Shown: positions 10,573 through 22,815, counted from the stretch's first letter. The stretch: DNA of 64,000 nucleotides from Puccinia triticina (GCF_026914185.1 NC_070562.1:3844001-3908000), one strand, 5' to 3'. Made by a program: numbers and translations. Notes: generated from the sequence alone by a model not told the origin.

Positions 10573-10650
10573 CCCCCCCTCAAACTCCACACCTCTAAAT
10601 ACAATCTCATAAGAAATAAGAAAGAGAAGAAAAATTTAAGGAAAAGAAGA

Positions 10651-13621
10651 TTAGAGACCAGAAGTTTGAGGATAAAAGAATTCAAAAGAGTTTAAGGTAA
10701 AAACAATAGGCGGGAGAGGTAGATTGAGAAAGAAATTGGAGAGAAAAATAACAGGGCCATTAAAAAAGGTCTTCTTCATCGAGTTGTAATGTATCGTCGC
10801 CTTCACTGGTTTTGTTAAAAAATCGGCTATATTGGATTCAGTTGAAACCCAGACGAGTTCTATGTTGTGCTCCCTCACTGCGTCGTTCACAAAGAAAAAA
10901 TTCCGTTCCAGACTTTTCATCCTCCCTTTAGACGCGTTGTCGTCCGAGATAAGTACTGCTGCTCTGTTGTCACATTTGATGTTGAGTTTTGGCTGAAGGT
11001 CAAGTGATTTGATGATTGGTAAAAGAAAAAGTAGGAAATCCACTGATTGTCCCAATGCAATGAATTCTGCCGCGCATGTCGATGTAGCTACTGTCTTCTG
11101 ACGCCGAGATCCCCACGCTACCGGAGCACCACAAAATGTGATCATGAATCCCGATGTCGACCGTTGGAATTCTCCCCCCCAATTAGCATCTACCCATGTC
11201 GTTAATTCATCACCCGAGGCGCAAAGTTTCAATTTCTTTGACCTAGTCGTGTTGATATATTGAACCAAGTGAGACAATGCCGCCCAATGAGAGTCGTTCA
11301 GATTGGCGCTAAATCTAGCCAGATAGTTCACCGCGAAGCTGAGATCTGGTCGTGTCCCCAGAGCTAGGTAGTTGATTGACCCAATGAGTGACTGATAAAG
11401 CGTTGCTGCTACCGGTTCTCCCCAAGACGTCGTTAGTGTATCGCCAGCCAAAGGAGTATGTACCGCTATTAGATTTGCATTGACCTCCTTCTTATACTTG
11501 TCCACTAACTGATCGAGTAAGGCATGTTTACTGAGGAAAATTGCATCATCTTCATATTCTAGGCGGATTCCAACGAGTTTATCCGGCCGCAAATCCCATT
11601 TGAGTCGGAGATTTTTGTCCATGTTTTGACGGAGCAATTCGATGTCGTGTTGATTGTTGCCAAAAACAATTCCGTCATCCACATGAATCCAGACAATTAT
11701 AATTGAGTTTCCCTTCTTGTACCGGTACAAGCACTCCTCAACCTCATCGCATTCAAAACCCCAACCGTGCAGTAAACCCTTGAAATGCTTCCACCAGCAC
11801 CTGCTGGCTTGTCGAGTTCTGTAAAGAGCTTTCTTCAGTCGCAATACCTTCCCGTCCAACTCCGGAAATAAATCTACCGGGGGATCGACATAAATCGTTT
11901 CTTCAATTGGGCTGTGTACAAATGCCCCGGTAAAGTCAAAAGAATTGACAATCCATTTGTTTCTTATTGCTAGAGTAAGCAGGATCCGGAGGGTCGAAAG
12001 CGATGCAGTTGGAGCAAAAGTCGACCAAACGTCTTTTCCAAGATGCTGTTTAAATCCTCTCACAACAAATCGGGCTTTCAATTTGTTGATTGTGTTGTCG
12101 GCATTCCGTTTTATGTCGAACACAAACCGCGTGCCAATCGAGTGTTTCTGACCTTTGTCCAGTATTTCGAATGTGTCTATGTCGGTAAGCTGTTCCCATT
12201 CTGCAAGACAAGCTTTCCTCCAATCTGCCCCCGCCGATGATCGCAAGGCATTCTTCAAGGTTGTGGGAATTTCGGCATCGGAGATTGCTTGAAGATGATC
12301 AATTTGGTTGTCTTGCTCCTCACAGATCTCTTTTGTTTGTTCTTTGCCCAACGTTAGAACTCTACAGGCAATGTCATTGTCAGCTAAAGATGTTGGCCGT
12401 GGAAAAATAGGTTTTCCTTGAAAATCAAGAAAGGTAGCACACTCAGAGTTTATTATCTTCTGAGTAATCGGGTTCCAAAAGAACCACCCCCGCTCATCAT
12501 CTTGATAACCAACGAGGTACCCCGTCCATCCACACTAATCCAATTTCCGGCGCCGGTCTTTTGGGATATGAACACTGGCCCTGGAGCCAAACGGGTAGAA
12601 GGAGTCCGCACAAGGTTGACGGCCGGTCCATTGTTCAAGAGGAGTCGTTTTACATCTCTGATTGGATATTCTGTTCACTAGATAACACGCGCATCGGTAT
12701 GCATGTGACCAGAGTTTGGAAGGAAGTTCGGAGTGAGCCAAGGTCGTTCGTGCTATGTCCCCCAGTGTTCGGTTGAGCCGTTCAGCTTCTCCATTTTGTT
12801 CTGGTGTGTACGGCGAGGTGAAAATGAGTTGACAACCAATCGAGTCGAGGTAGTCAGAGAGCGGCTTGACAGTGTATTCTTTCGCATTGTCGGATTGGAT
12901 AAATTTTGGGGACACACCAAAATGTGTCACAATTCTCTTAACCAACGCAATGATAATGTGAGGCACTTCTGACCGGGATTTCATAGGATAAACAAATGAG
13001 TAGGTAGTCGCGTGATCACGTATCGTGAGTAGGAAAAGGTTGCCGGATATGTCAGGATCAAATGGTCCCATAACGTCCGTGACTAGCAGGTCAAGACGGT
13101 TGTCACGGGGTATGACTTCAGGTAAGGATTGCCAACGCCTTTTGCTCTTGGTCTGTTTACAAGTTTCGCATATAAATGGTGTCCACTGCTTCAGATCGAA
13201 AGTCGGAACAAACCGTCTGAGAAAATCCTTCACTATTGCATCTGACACGTGGCCCAATCGACAGTGCCATTCGTAAGCCGGACATGTTGACAAGGAAGAT
13301 GATCGAGTGGAGACTGCACGGGCCGTAGAAGAAAAGAATTGAAAGGAATGAGGCGTTATGACCCAGGAACGATGTAAGAACTTGGCGACAATAGAAGCAA
13401 AACCAGAGATTAGGAGAATATCATGATTCGGGAGGAAAAAAGGATTGAAACCGGAAAGAATAAGTTGTCCAAGGCTAAGGAGCGTTCCGGTCATTTCCGG
13501 GCTGTATAGGACCTGCGGTATCGTGAGGGTACCATCCCCATTGACCATCTTGAGGGACCCACTGTGTGTCGCCAACATAGAGCCATCGGACAAGGCCCAT
13601 CTCAGTTTCATTGGAGGAACG
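10651..13621 (-). pseudogene. Copia A1: integrase, RT and RNase H part of pol
   Basis: One frame runs from 13621 down to the stop at 10651, with a single TAG at 12535-12537. The relative A2 has a Gln codon there, so CAG to TAG. In order: end of the protease region (SDGSMLATHSG), integrase zinc finger (HCRLGH...CETCKQTK), DDE core (LLVTDVMGPF, IQSDNAKEY, EQNGEAERLN), RT with intact HVDDG box near 11670, and RNase H (WVDANWGGE, STCAAEFIALG). Gag and protease lie at 18616-20278 beyond A2. Four to five bases (GAAC) are duplicated at the break, and the reading frame would be continuous without A2. Confidence 0.92.
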
Positions 13622-13715
13622 TGTTGTGTCAAGAGAAAAACCCTTGAAGATGCATTGCTCCTCCCTGCCCGCCTCTTGACTGCTCCACACTCCAAATGTG
13701 GAGTTTGCACACCCC
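13622..13715 (-). repeat. 3' LTR of copia A2, inner end shortened
   Basis: 94 bp, two differences from the 105-bp LTR at 18511-18615 over the shared part. The inner end lacks the last 11 bases of the + strand sequence (AACTCACAACA) and runs straight into the C-rich polypurine complement. The U3 start of this LTR is therefore missing. Outer flank GAACG (13617-13621) pairs with GAACA at 18616-18620 as an imperfect target duplication. Confidence 0.85.
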
Positions 13716-13900
13716 CCCTCAAACTCCACACCTCTAAATACAAAACTGAGAAATAAAAAGGAAGAAGAAAAAAAATAGAACTGGGGAAAGAATTGAGATC
13801 AAGACAATAAATTCGAGAAATTGAATGAGAAGAAACGAGGTGGATGTCAGGCCGTGTATTTTGAGTAATATCATTTGAGATAGATAGAAACGGGATAGAA

Positions 13901-16900
13901 TTAAGAAAACAATCTTTTCATAGCGCGGGAGTGAATAGTTGCTTTCACGGGTTTGGTCAGGAAGTCCGCAATGTTGGAATCGGTAGAAACCCAGTCGAGG
14001 TTGATGTGATTTTCGCGTACCGCGTCGTTGACGAAGAAGAAATTGCGCTCCAAGCTTTTCATTCTGCCTTTTGAAGCGTTGTTGTCGGAAATCAAGACTG
14101 CAGCTCTGTTATCGCACTTGATGGAGAGTTGAGGGCGGATATCCAGAGAGTTGAGAATAGGAACTAGAAATAAAAGAAAATCAACGGATTGGCCTAATGA
14201 AATGAATTCTGCCGCGCAGGTTGAAGTCGCCACGACCTTCTGCCTTCTCGATCCCCACGCAACAGGTGCACCGAATAGAGTGATGACAAATCCAGATGTA
14301 GACCGCTGGAACTCCCCTCCCCAATTCGCATCCACCCAAGTCGCCATTTCATCGCCCGTTACCAACAATTTCAATCTCTTCACGCGAGTAGTGTGAATGT
14401 AGTGAATTAAGTGAGTTAAGGCATTCCAGTGAGAGTTATTCGGGCAGGTACTGAACCTGGCAAGATAGTTAACCGCAAAGCTAATATCAGGTCGAGTGCC
14501 AAGCGCTAGATAGTTGATTGAACCAATGAAAGACTGATACAGGGTCGCTGAGACGGGCTCCCCTGACGATGTGACAAGATTATCTCCGGTAAGAGGGGTA
14601 TGGGTCGTAAGCAAATAGTTTTTTACTTCCTTCTTGTATTTTTCCAAGATTTGGTCGATGAGTAAGTGTTGGCTGAGAAAGATGGCATCGTCCTCGTATT
14701 CAAGTCTGATCCCCACAAGCTTGTCCGGTCTAGAATCCCACTTGAGCCGAAGAGCTTGGTCCATGTTTTGCCGTAGGATGTCGATATCCTTCTGATTGTT
14801 TCCGAATACAATTCCATCGTCGACGTGTATCCAGACAATTATAATAGATTTGCCCTTTTTGTACCTGTATAAGCACTCTTCCACTTCGTCACAGTCGAAA
14901 CCCCACCCTTGAAGTAGGCCTTTGAAATGCTTCCACCAGCACCTGCTGGCTTGTCGTGTACCGTACAACGCTTTCTTGAGCTTAAGGACCTTCCCTTCGA
15001 GATGAGGAAAGAGCTCCACAGGAGGATCAACGTAGATAGTTTCTTCTATTGGACTGTGAACGAATGCCCCGGTAATGTCGAAAGAATTGATGATCCAATT
15101 ATTCCTGACCGCAATAGTGAGCAGAATCCAAAGAGTTGATAACGATGCCGTTGGAGCAAAAGTTGAGCGGACATCTTTGCCCAGCCGCTGTTTAAAACCT
15201 TGAACTACAAATATTGCCTTCAATTTGTTGACTGAGCCATCCGCGTTTCGCTTGATGTCAAAAACAAATCTGGTCCCAATCGATTGTTTGCCGAGTTTGT
15301 CCATGATGTCAAACGTATCTATCTCGGTCAGTTGTTCCCATTCAGAGATGCACGCTTGGCGCCATTGATCACCCGCCGGAGAGCGCAACGCGTGTTGTAG
15401 AGTGGTTGGAATGTCGGCATCTGATGTTGCCTGAAGGAGATCCAACTGGTTGTCTTGTTCCTCGCAGACTTCCTTTGTCCGTTCTTGTCCCAGCGTCAGA
15501 ACTCTACGGGCAATGTTGTTGTTAGCTACAATTGACGGTGAGGGGAAAATGAGTTTGCCTTGGAAATCAAGAAACGTGGCACACTCCGAGTTAATAACCT
15601 TTTGAGTAGCTGGGTTCCAAAAAAACCACCCTCGTTCGTCGTCCTGATAACCGACAAGGAAACCTGTCCAGCCACGTTGATCCAGTTTCCGTCGCCGCTC
15701 TTTTGGTACATGAACGGTCGCACGGGAGCCGAATGGGTAGAAACTGTCCGCACAAGGTTGTCGTCCAGTCCATTGTTCGAGAGGAGTTGTCTTACATCGC
15801 TGGTTAGAGAGTCGATTCACCAAGTAACATGCGCAACGGTACGCCTACGGCCAAAGTGTCGAAGGTAGACCCGAATGTGCTAGTGTTGTACGCGCAATGT
15901 CGCCTAGTGTTCTGTTCAGACGCTCGGCTTCTCCATTTTGTTCCGGCGTGTATGGCGAAGTGAAGATAATCTGAGAACCAATTGAATCGAGGTAATCTAA
16001 AAGAGGTTTCACGGTGTATTCCTTGGCATTGTCAGAACGGATAAATTTCGGAGCCGATTTGAAGTGTGTTATGATTTTTTTGATAAGAGCAATAATGATG
16101 TGGGGTACTTCGGAGCGAGATTTCATCGGGTAAACAAAAGAATAAGTGGTAGCATGGTCGCGGATGGTCAAAAGGAATCGATTGCCGGACACGTCAGGAT
16201 CGAAAGGGCCCATGACATCAGTCACAAGAAGATCAAGTCTCTTGTCACGGGGAATGACTTCTGGTAATGACTGTTGGCGTCGTTCGCTTTTAGTTTGCTT
16301 GCAGGTCTCGCATATGAATGGCGTCCAGGTTTTGAGATCGAAGGATGGAACGAAGCGTTTGAGAAATTCTTTTATGATCGAATTGGAGACATGACCCAGT
16401 CGGCAGTGCCATTCATACAATGGGGAAGTGAGACGTGCGGAAGATCGGGTCGACACAGCTTGAATGGACGGGGATGAGAAAGAGAAAGAATTTGCAGTGA
16501 TAACCCAAGATCGATGTTGAAACTTTGCCGTGATGGAAGCAAAACTTGAAACTAGGTGTATATCGTGGTTTGGAAGGAATGATGGAGTGAAACCAGAATC
16601 GATGAATTGTCCGAGACTAAGGAGGGTGCCGGTCATCTCCGGACTGTACAACACCTTCGGGATCATGAGGGTACCATCCCCATTGACCATTGTGAGGTGT
16701 CCACTGTGGGTCGCCACCATAGAACCATCGGAAGAAGCCAATTTCAGCCTCATGGGTGGCTTGAGCGGAGACATAGAAGAAAACGATAGGAGAGATCCGC
16801 TCACGTGATGGGTCGCCCCTGAATCCAAAACAGTGCCATTGCCGGCGGCACCCGTCGCATCCACACCCACAGCTGATTGAACTGCCGCATTCTGATCCTG

Positions 16901-18439
16901 GCCTGTAGGTGGGTTGTTCGGGGGTGCGGCCTGGCGGGCGAAACCGGAAAAAGGGCGACCAAATAGTGGAGTGTTAGGCGGCGGCAGCTTGGCATCGCCG
17001 CGGAGGGTCGGACACGACGACCTCCAGTGCCCCTGTACTCCGCCGTACGTGCAAGGTTTCCCATTGAAAACCGAAGGATCCGATGGGCCATGGTTTCCTT
17101 TCTTGATGTTGTTGAGGGCCGCCGAGATGTCGTCAACCGTTGGGTTCCCCGGTTTTCCCACTGACTGTCGTTGATTTGACTGGTTCCCTTGTTGTGGAGG
17201 GCGATTGTTGGATCTGCCTGGAGCGTTCTGATGAGGTTGATTGTATCTTGGCGCTTGATAGTTGGGTTGAAAAGATCTAAATACCAAGACAGCTGGCGAT
17301 TGATTGGTGTCAAAACGATTGCTTTCCCCATAGGCCGACGTGATGATTGTCTGGATATCGCGGGCAGTGACATTCTTTCTATCTCCCAGTTGGAGAGAGA
17401 TATTCTGGAAGAGTTGAGATCGAGACATTGTCAGTGGTGGAGGCGCAACTGCCTGAAGAATAAGACTTTCGACCAAGGGAGGCAGCGCTGCCTGAACGTT
17501 CTTGAGATCAGCAAATACATCGAACAACTTGTTAAATAAACCTTGGACTTGTGAGGGGTCGGTGGCAGGTCCCGTAATCTTGAATTCCAGGAGGCAATCA
17601 ATGAGTTCGATTTGGCGGAAACAAATGGTGCCTTGGAAGTTTGCTTGAATGGCATTGTAAGCTTCGGTTCCCTTGGTGTACCGGTCAACAAGCGAAGATA
17701 GTTCATCATGAACTGTGATTTGTATAAGATATAACAAGCATGTTTGTTCCTGCGCCGAAATCTTCTTGTAATTGTCCGAGTTGTCAAAGAATGCTGCATG
17801 GTTAAGCGTTAACAAGATCACCCTTGAAAGATCGCGCTTCCACTTATTGAAGTTCGATCCGTCAGCCGTGAGTTGCTCTACTTCAGACTTATAAACGCTT
17901 GGTTGGTGTAGGAACTTGTTCCTCGGTGTGACCTCGGATGTTGCTTGCGACATAGAAAGAAGCTCCAATTGATGAGTTAAGGCCTCGTCAGAATCGTCAG
18001 GCCGAAGAACTGGTGATGGGTTCGGAGATTTTGAGCGAGAGTGCGTGGAATATGTTTTGGATGAAGATTGGGTGGAGGATGATGAACGCAGTCAATTGTG
18101 CGCTGGCCGATAATCTGGTTCCGGAATACGGGCAAAGTTGACTGGGTTTCCTGTGCCTTTGCCGGTCGACGTCCCCGAGGTTTGCCAAGCCGATGTAGAC
18201 GAGATTGATTCTATTTGCCGAGTGAGAAACTGGGAATATATGTGAGAGAGAGCCGATACAAATGGAGATGGGGGCCGTTTGAATTCTAAAGGATTGTTCG
18301 ACTCCTCGATCGGAGACGGAGGTAGAGCAGGTAGCTTGATAAGTTCTTTGTATTGTTTCGTTTGTTTCGGGCGTTTCGCTCGAGTTGGTGGCGGAAGCGG
18401 TCCAATGAGTTCAGGTTTATCACGCCGAGTGTTGACCAT
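13901..18439 (-). pseudogene. Copia A2 gag-pol, nearly complete, one stop and one frameshift
   Basis: Start at 18439 (MVNTRRDKPELIG, a Pro/Lys-rich N terminus shared with A1). The frame shifts near 18090, then is open from about 18070 to 13901 except for a TAG at 15845-15847. Domains in order: Gag (NFNKWKRDLSRVILL), a degenerate zinc knuckle (CTYGGVQGHWRSSC; second Cys is Gly), protease LDSGATHHVSG, integrase zinc finger and DDE core (LVTDVMGPF, IRSDNAKEY, QNGEAERLN), RT with intact HVDDG, RNase H (WVDANWGGE). It is close kin to A1 and sits inside A1's protease-integrase junction. It would need two repairs to be functional, so it is inactive as it stands. Confidence 0.92.
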
Positions 18440-18496
18440 GCACCGGATTGAATTTGCCGAGGGTCCCAACCGTAAGGAGTAGCCAGTTGATGAGCA

Positions 18497-18510
18497 ATCG
18501 AATCTTAATC
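18497..18510 (-). other. A2 primer-binding site, probable tRNA-Lys anticodon match
   Basis: Immediately inside the 5' LTR the element strand reads GATTAAGATTCG. A1 has GATTAAGAGAC at the same place (about 20340-20350). The complement, CTCTTAATC in A1, is the anticodon loop region of tRNA-Lys(CUU), which suggests half-tRNA priming like Drosophila copia and yeast Ty5. The match is only 8-9 nt, so this is an inference. Confidence 0.45.
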
Positions 18511-18615
18511 TGTTGTGTCGAGAGAAAAACCCTTGAAGATGCATTGCTCCTCGCTGCCCGCCTCTTGACTGCTCCACACTCCAAATGTGGAGTTTGCACA
18601 CCCCAACTCACAACA
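18511..18615 (-). repeat. 5' LTR of copia A2
   Basis: 105 bp, TGTTGTGTCGAG...CTCACAACA on the + strand. It shares the CTCCAAATGTGGAG block with the A1 LTRs, showing that both belong to one family with exceptionally short LTRs. Confidence 0.92.
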
Positions 18616-20278
18616 GAACAATTGGTGACAAAGAGAGAAACGAGTGAAAAGATCCGCTCACGTGATGGGTCGCCCCAGAATCCAAAACAGTGCCATCGCC
18701 GGTGGCACCCGTCGCATCCGCACCCACAGCTGAGCGAACTGCCGCATTCTGATCATGTCCTGTGGGAGGGCTGTTCGGGGGTGCAACCTGGCGGGCAAAA
18801 CCGGAAGCGGGGCGACCATATAAGGGAGTGTTTGGCGGGGGCAGCTTGGCATCACTGCGGAGTGTCGGGCAAGACAATCTCCAATGGCCTTGCACTCCAC
18901 AGTACAAACACGGTTTCCCATTGAAGAGTGATTGATTGGATGGGGCTTGATTTCCTTTTTTGATGTTGTTGAGTGCGGCCGAAATGTCGTCGACTGTTGG
19001 GTTGCCTGGTTTTCCCACATTAGGTTGCCTGTGTGATGTTTGAGAAGGCGTTGTATTCGGCGGATGTTGAAACCGGCCAGATTGATGTTGTGGAGGTTGT
19101 TGCAACCTGGGGGGATTCCAATTTGTTTGTTGATGTGAAAATGAACGAAAGACAGACACGTTCTGGGGTTGATTGCTGTTGAACCAATTGGTTTCACCGT
19201 ATGCCGATGTAATGATTGTCTGAATGTCCCGGGCGGTGACATCCTTCTTATCCCCCAGTTGAAGCGAGATATTTTGAAATAGTTGCAATCGAGACATCGT
19301 AGATGGAGGTGGGGTGATTGCTTGAAGAATGAGGCCTTCAACCAAGGGAGGAAGGGCCGCTTGTGCGTTCTTGAGACTCGCAAATACATCGAAGACTTTG
19401 TTGAACAAACCTTGAACATTAGCTGGGTCAGTCGTTGGTCCGGTAATTTTGAATTTGAGTAACCGGTCGATGAGCTCCATTTGTCTGAATCTGATCGTCC
19501 CCTGGAAATTGGACTGCACGGCTTCAAACGCATCTGTTCCCTTCGTGTGTCTATCAACGAGCGATGAGAGCTCGTCATGGACCGTGATTTGTATGAGATA
19601 TAAAAGACATGTTTCTTCCTGAGCCAATAGTTTCCCGAAGTTTTCCCAATTTTTGAAGAAGGCCGCATGACCGAGCGTCAATAATATCACTCGGGAGAGA
19701 TCCCGTTTCCACTTGTTAAAGTTTGAACCCTCCGCCAAAAGTTGTTCGATTTCGGATTTGTAGACACTGGGTTGTTGCAGAAACTTGTTCCTCGGAGAAA
19801 TGTCGATTGCGGCAGGTTGTGCCATGAAAGTATTTGTTTGTTCTGGATTGAAGGTGATAACCAAGGTCGTCGGTGACTGTTCGGACAGAGATTGCAATGG
19901 AGATGTTTCCAGACTAGACGGTTCCCAATGTGTGTTGATTTTAGGCCAATATGCTGGTGTTGGAATGGCAATCGCAAACGGTAGTCCAAAAGGATTCCTA
20001 ACTATTCGATGGTCGGTCAAGCCTGGGGCCGATGATGATGCGCTTTTGTCTATGTGCCGTGTTATTACTTTTGAAAAGACGTATGAGATGTTCAAAATAA
20101 AGGGAGATGGAGGGTGATCGTCGTCAAAAGGGGTCGGTTTCTCCTCAACTGGTGATGGAGGTAATGGAGGGAGGTTGAGGAGGGCCTTGTATGCCTTTGT
20201 TTGCTTCGGGCGCTTTGCTCGTGTCGGTGGAGGTAGTAGTCCCGCTAGTTCCGGTTTTTCTCGACGAGTTTTTACCAT
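18616..20278 (-). pseudogene. Copia A1 Gag and protease part, separated from pol by A2
   Basis: Start at 20278 (MVKTRREKPELAG). A long open frame of about 550 codons includes the Pro/Lys-rich N terminus, the Gag core (NFNKWKRDLSRVILL), the zinc knuckle CLYCGVQGHWRLSC (CX2CX4HX4C) near 18900, and the protease motif VLDSGATHHVSG near 18670. The frame is cut at 18616 by A2 and continues at 13621. There are no internal stops in this part. Confidence 0.92.
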
Positions 20279-20350
20279 AAACCGAGTAGAATTGTGCCGA
20301 AAGCCAATGAAAACAGGCTAGCGTCGTAGTAGAGTATTTGTCTCTTAATC

Positions 20351-20458
20351 TGTTGTGTGAGAAAGGGAAAAACCCATGACCATACATTGCTCCTCCCCGC
20401 CCACCTCTTGACTCCTCAATACTCCAAATGTGGAGTTTGCACACCCCACCCTACAACA
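20351..20458 (-). repeat. 5' LTR of copia A1
   Basis: 108 bp, identical as read to 10465-10572, followed by target duplication TCGGG (20459-20463). Together they bound a 9,994-bp unit made of A1 plus nested A2. Confidence 0.93.
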
Positions 20459-20463
20459 TCGGG

Positions 20464-21104
20464 CACTTTGGCGGAGGGCCGCGAGTTCAGAGAATCCTTG
20501 CCGGACCCCTGCCTATACTCCTGTCCGTTAGGTTATCTAGCGTGTTTGGTCGGAGCAGGCGAGAATACGGCGTCCCCGTTGATTGACTCAGGCTCGCAGC
20601 TCAATATCATCTCCGACAGTCTGGCAAATCGTTTCAACCTCACACCGCGGGTCAATTTTAGCTCTGCGGTATATGGCATCAACAATCAGGCCTGCGAGTT
20701 GATTGGAGTCGCGGAGGACGTTCCGATCCGGGTAGGAAAGACCATTGTGGGCAACTGCCACTTCTGGATTACCCGCCTGGAGAGCCCTTTTATCCTAGGT
20801 CGGCCTTTCTTAATGGATTTCGAGGCAACCCTTTTGTTTTCCCCCACCGCAGGGGAGAGGATCATCCTTCCCAATTCTGAGGGCAGGAACATGGAGTTCT
20901 CACTCTGCCCGGTCGAGAAGGGTTGGTGGGAGCGGGAATTTCCGGCGCATGGTCGAAAGGCAGTCTTGACTCACTGCGGGCGCATTCTGGAGTTGCCCGA
21001 TGTAAGACTCAAAAGTGGTAATGAAACCCTTTTGCTGAATGGTGAAGGGTATGATGGAGTTGCAAGCTCTGCCCTTCTGTTATCAGTCAACAAGACCCAC
21101 CAAG
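20464..21104 (+). pseudogene. G1 protease region
   Basis: This continues the Gag frame interrupted at 10464. It contains the aspartic protease motif PLIDSGSQLNIIS (DSG in place of DTG, a common retroelement variant) and ILGRPFLMDFEA, which fits the second conserved block of retropepsins (the ILGxxFL region). The frame runs to CACCAAG at 21098-21104, where an insertion starts. Read-through would hit TAA at 21125. Confidence 0.82.
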
Positions 21105-21935
21105 CTCAGCTTGGCAAGTTTTATTAAGTGATAGGTCTGGTCTGTTCCAGATGAAATCTGTTTGATTGGCAACGTGTAAGTGTTTCAATTACTTTGTTAT
21201 AAGGGTTGAATTGCTGTTATAAGGGTTGATTTATTGTTATAAGGGTTTTAGGATTTGAGTGTGGATGAGTGTTGGGTGACTTGTGAGTTCTGGGTGAGGA
21301 ACTGGGGAGCAGGCCACTGGGGGTGGAGAGAGCTCCTTTTATAGACAAAAGTGGAGCCCCAAAGGGGCTTGTGGGTTAGGGTTTCAGCTAATCTAGACAA
21401 CAGGGTGAGGGATTTTAGCTGGTGGGAGTAGATACAAATGATGTCATAACCCCTCAGGGGTGCATGAATGATGTCAGAATATACAACAGAACATTCTAAC
21501 GCATGCATGAGGTGACAGTAGACTGCATGAGCTGTCATACAGGGGTAATTAGTGTATACACAAAGTCTGAGGCTGCAGAAACAGTGTAGATGATGTCATA
21601 CTATGTATATAAAGGAGTGTATGTAGTTAATATGTAATGAGTGTAGCCTGACAGGGAGATGTATGTTTGTATCCTGCAATATGTATAAGTGTACTACTGT
21701 GAAACTTGGGTTGAGGCAGGTGACAGCTGGGTTACTGGGGCTGGCCATGTGATATGTGTCCATGAGGTGTAACTTCCACACTAGAGGGGGTCCAGGGATG
21801 CTTCCAGTGGGGACTAGGGGTGAAATTGGCCGTAGAATCCATTTCTGGGGTCCATTTGGTGGTATCTTGAGGCCTAGTATGAGTAATTATGTGGTATAGA
21901 AAAAACTTTTTATTTTTCCACTTTTCCGTCTACCA
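21105..21935 (-). mobile_element. Insertion of about 831 bp in G1, possibly a solo LTR
   Basis: The 7-mer CACCAAG occurs at 21098-21104 and again at 21936-21942, and the G1 frame is continuous if one copy and the interval are removed. On the minus strand the interval starts TGTGG, has TATAAAAGG near 21338 and AATAAA near 21121, an arrangement expected of an LTR. The distal end does not give a clean CA. Three tandem copies of TGTTATAAGGGTT lie near 21198-21247. No coding region is recognised. Confidence 0.5.
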
Positions 21936-22282
21936 CACCAAGGGGGCGGAGGACCCGTCTTTTTTATGAAGGGAGTTGGTCCACTAGCCGGCAGTTTTAA
22001 TTTAGGGCCTCGCACTCTGTCAGCGGATTCAACTCGACCCTTAGAGGCCCACAGTGGTAGTTTCTTTTCAACTTGTCTTCAACCTCCGTCTCCCATTTCA
22101 TCTGCTCAAAACATCAAAGCTCAAAAACATCAGCAAAATCAAAACCCATCAAAAAAAATTGTTTCATCGGTCTTTCAGTCTCCGTTTCCGTCCCTCTCAA
22201 AATCACCTTCTCTCGACTCTTCAAGAGGGATCCCCCTGCTGCGCGCTGCTAGCGCGAGAGTGGATTTGCAGCATGGGCTTTC

Positions 22283-22386
22283 CGCGGGGGCACAAGGTAC
22301 AAAAGTAAGTCCCCTCCATGGTATGCATCTCCGGGTAGATTCTACCGTCAAATCAAAAACATTACCATTGGCCACACTTGTGAGCG
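22283..22386 (+). repeat. G1 internal repeat, copy 2 (within the pol frame)
   Basis: Begins CGCGGGGGCACAAGG, contains AAAAGTAAGTCCCCTCC and ends GGCCACACTTGTGAGC. Here it is translated as part of the long N-terminal extension of pol (ending LATLVS). Confidence 0.75.
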
Positions 22387-22445
22387 AACCACCGGATCTT
22401 TGTTTGTTTCCTAGTCCGGGCAACTCCCTTCCTCTCTTGTCTTGT

Positions 22446-22660
22446 CTCCGCAACGAGACTAAACTAGCCAACGACTCTCGTCTCCGCAATGAGAATAAAC
22501 TAAATTCATCCCTCGACAGTCTCCGCAAAGAGAATAAACTACTCCCCCTCCGTGAAGAGGCTAAACTATTTACGTCTTGTGACGGCCTCTGCAATGAGGT
22601 TAAACTTCCAAGCCTCCCCGACGAGGATAAACTAAAGATCCTCCGCAATGAGGTGAAACT
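22446..22660 (+). repeat. Tandem coding repeat, LRNExKL units, before the G1 RT
   Basis: Seven or eight units of CTCCGCAAtGAGanTAAACT spaced by variable sequence encode leucine-rich charged units such as LRNETKL, LRNENKL, LRKENKL, LREEAKL and LRNEVKL. Position: between protease and RT. Function is unknown. A coiled-coil or spacer role is possible. Confidence 0.8.
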
Positions 22661-22730
22661 AGGTACTTATTGGTTGGAATGCGAGGGTGGCGTGTTGGAT
22701 TTTGGTGTTCCGTGGAGGTTGGGAGACGTA

Positions 22731-22815
22731 GAAGTAAGTTCCTCCCATAGTTGCACCTCCGAGGGTCTCTCTGCACGTCGTAAAAACCCTACTCTAGCCA
22801 CACTTGTGAGCCGCA
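22731..22815 (+). repeat. G1 internal repeat, copy 3 (within the pol frame)
   Basis: GAAGTAAGTTCCTCCCATAG ... CTAGCCACACTTGTGAGCCGC. It encodes another LATLVS peptide, as copy 2 does. It is the most diverged of the four copies at its 5' end. Confidence 0.7.

Noticed and set aside
12535..13743. Copia frame seeming to start with a novel N terminus (MYLEVWSLRGG)
   Set aside because: The first 40 or so residues are translated from the A2 LTR inserted at 13622.
20357..20460. Apparent N-terminal extension of the G1 protease frame
   Set aside because: It is read through the A1 LTR. The real upstream sequence is the Gag end at 10464.
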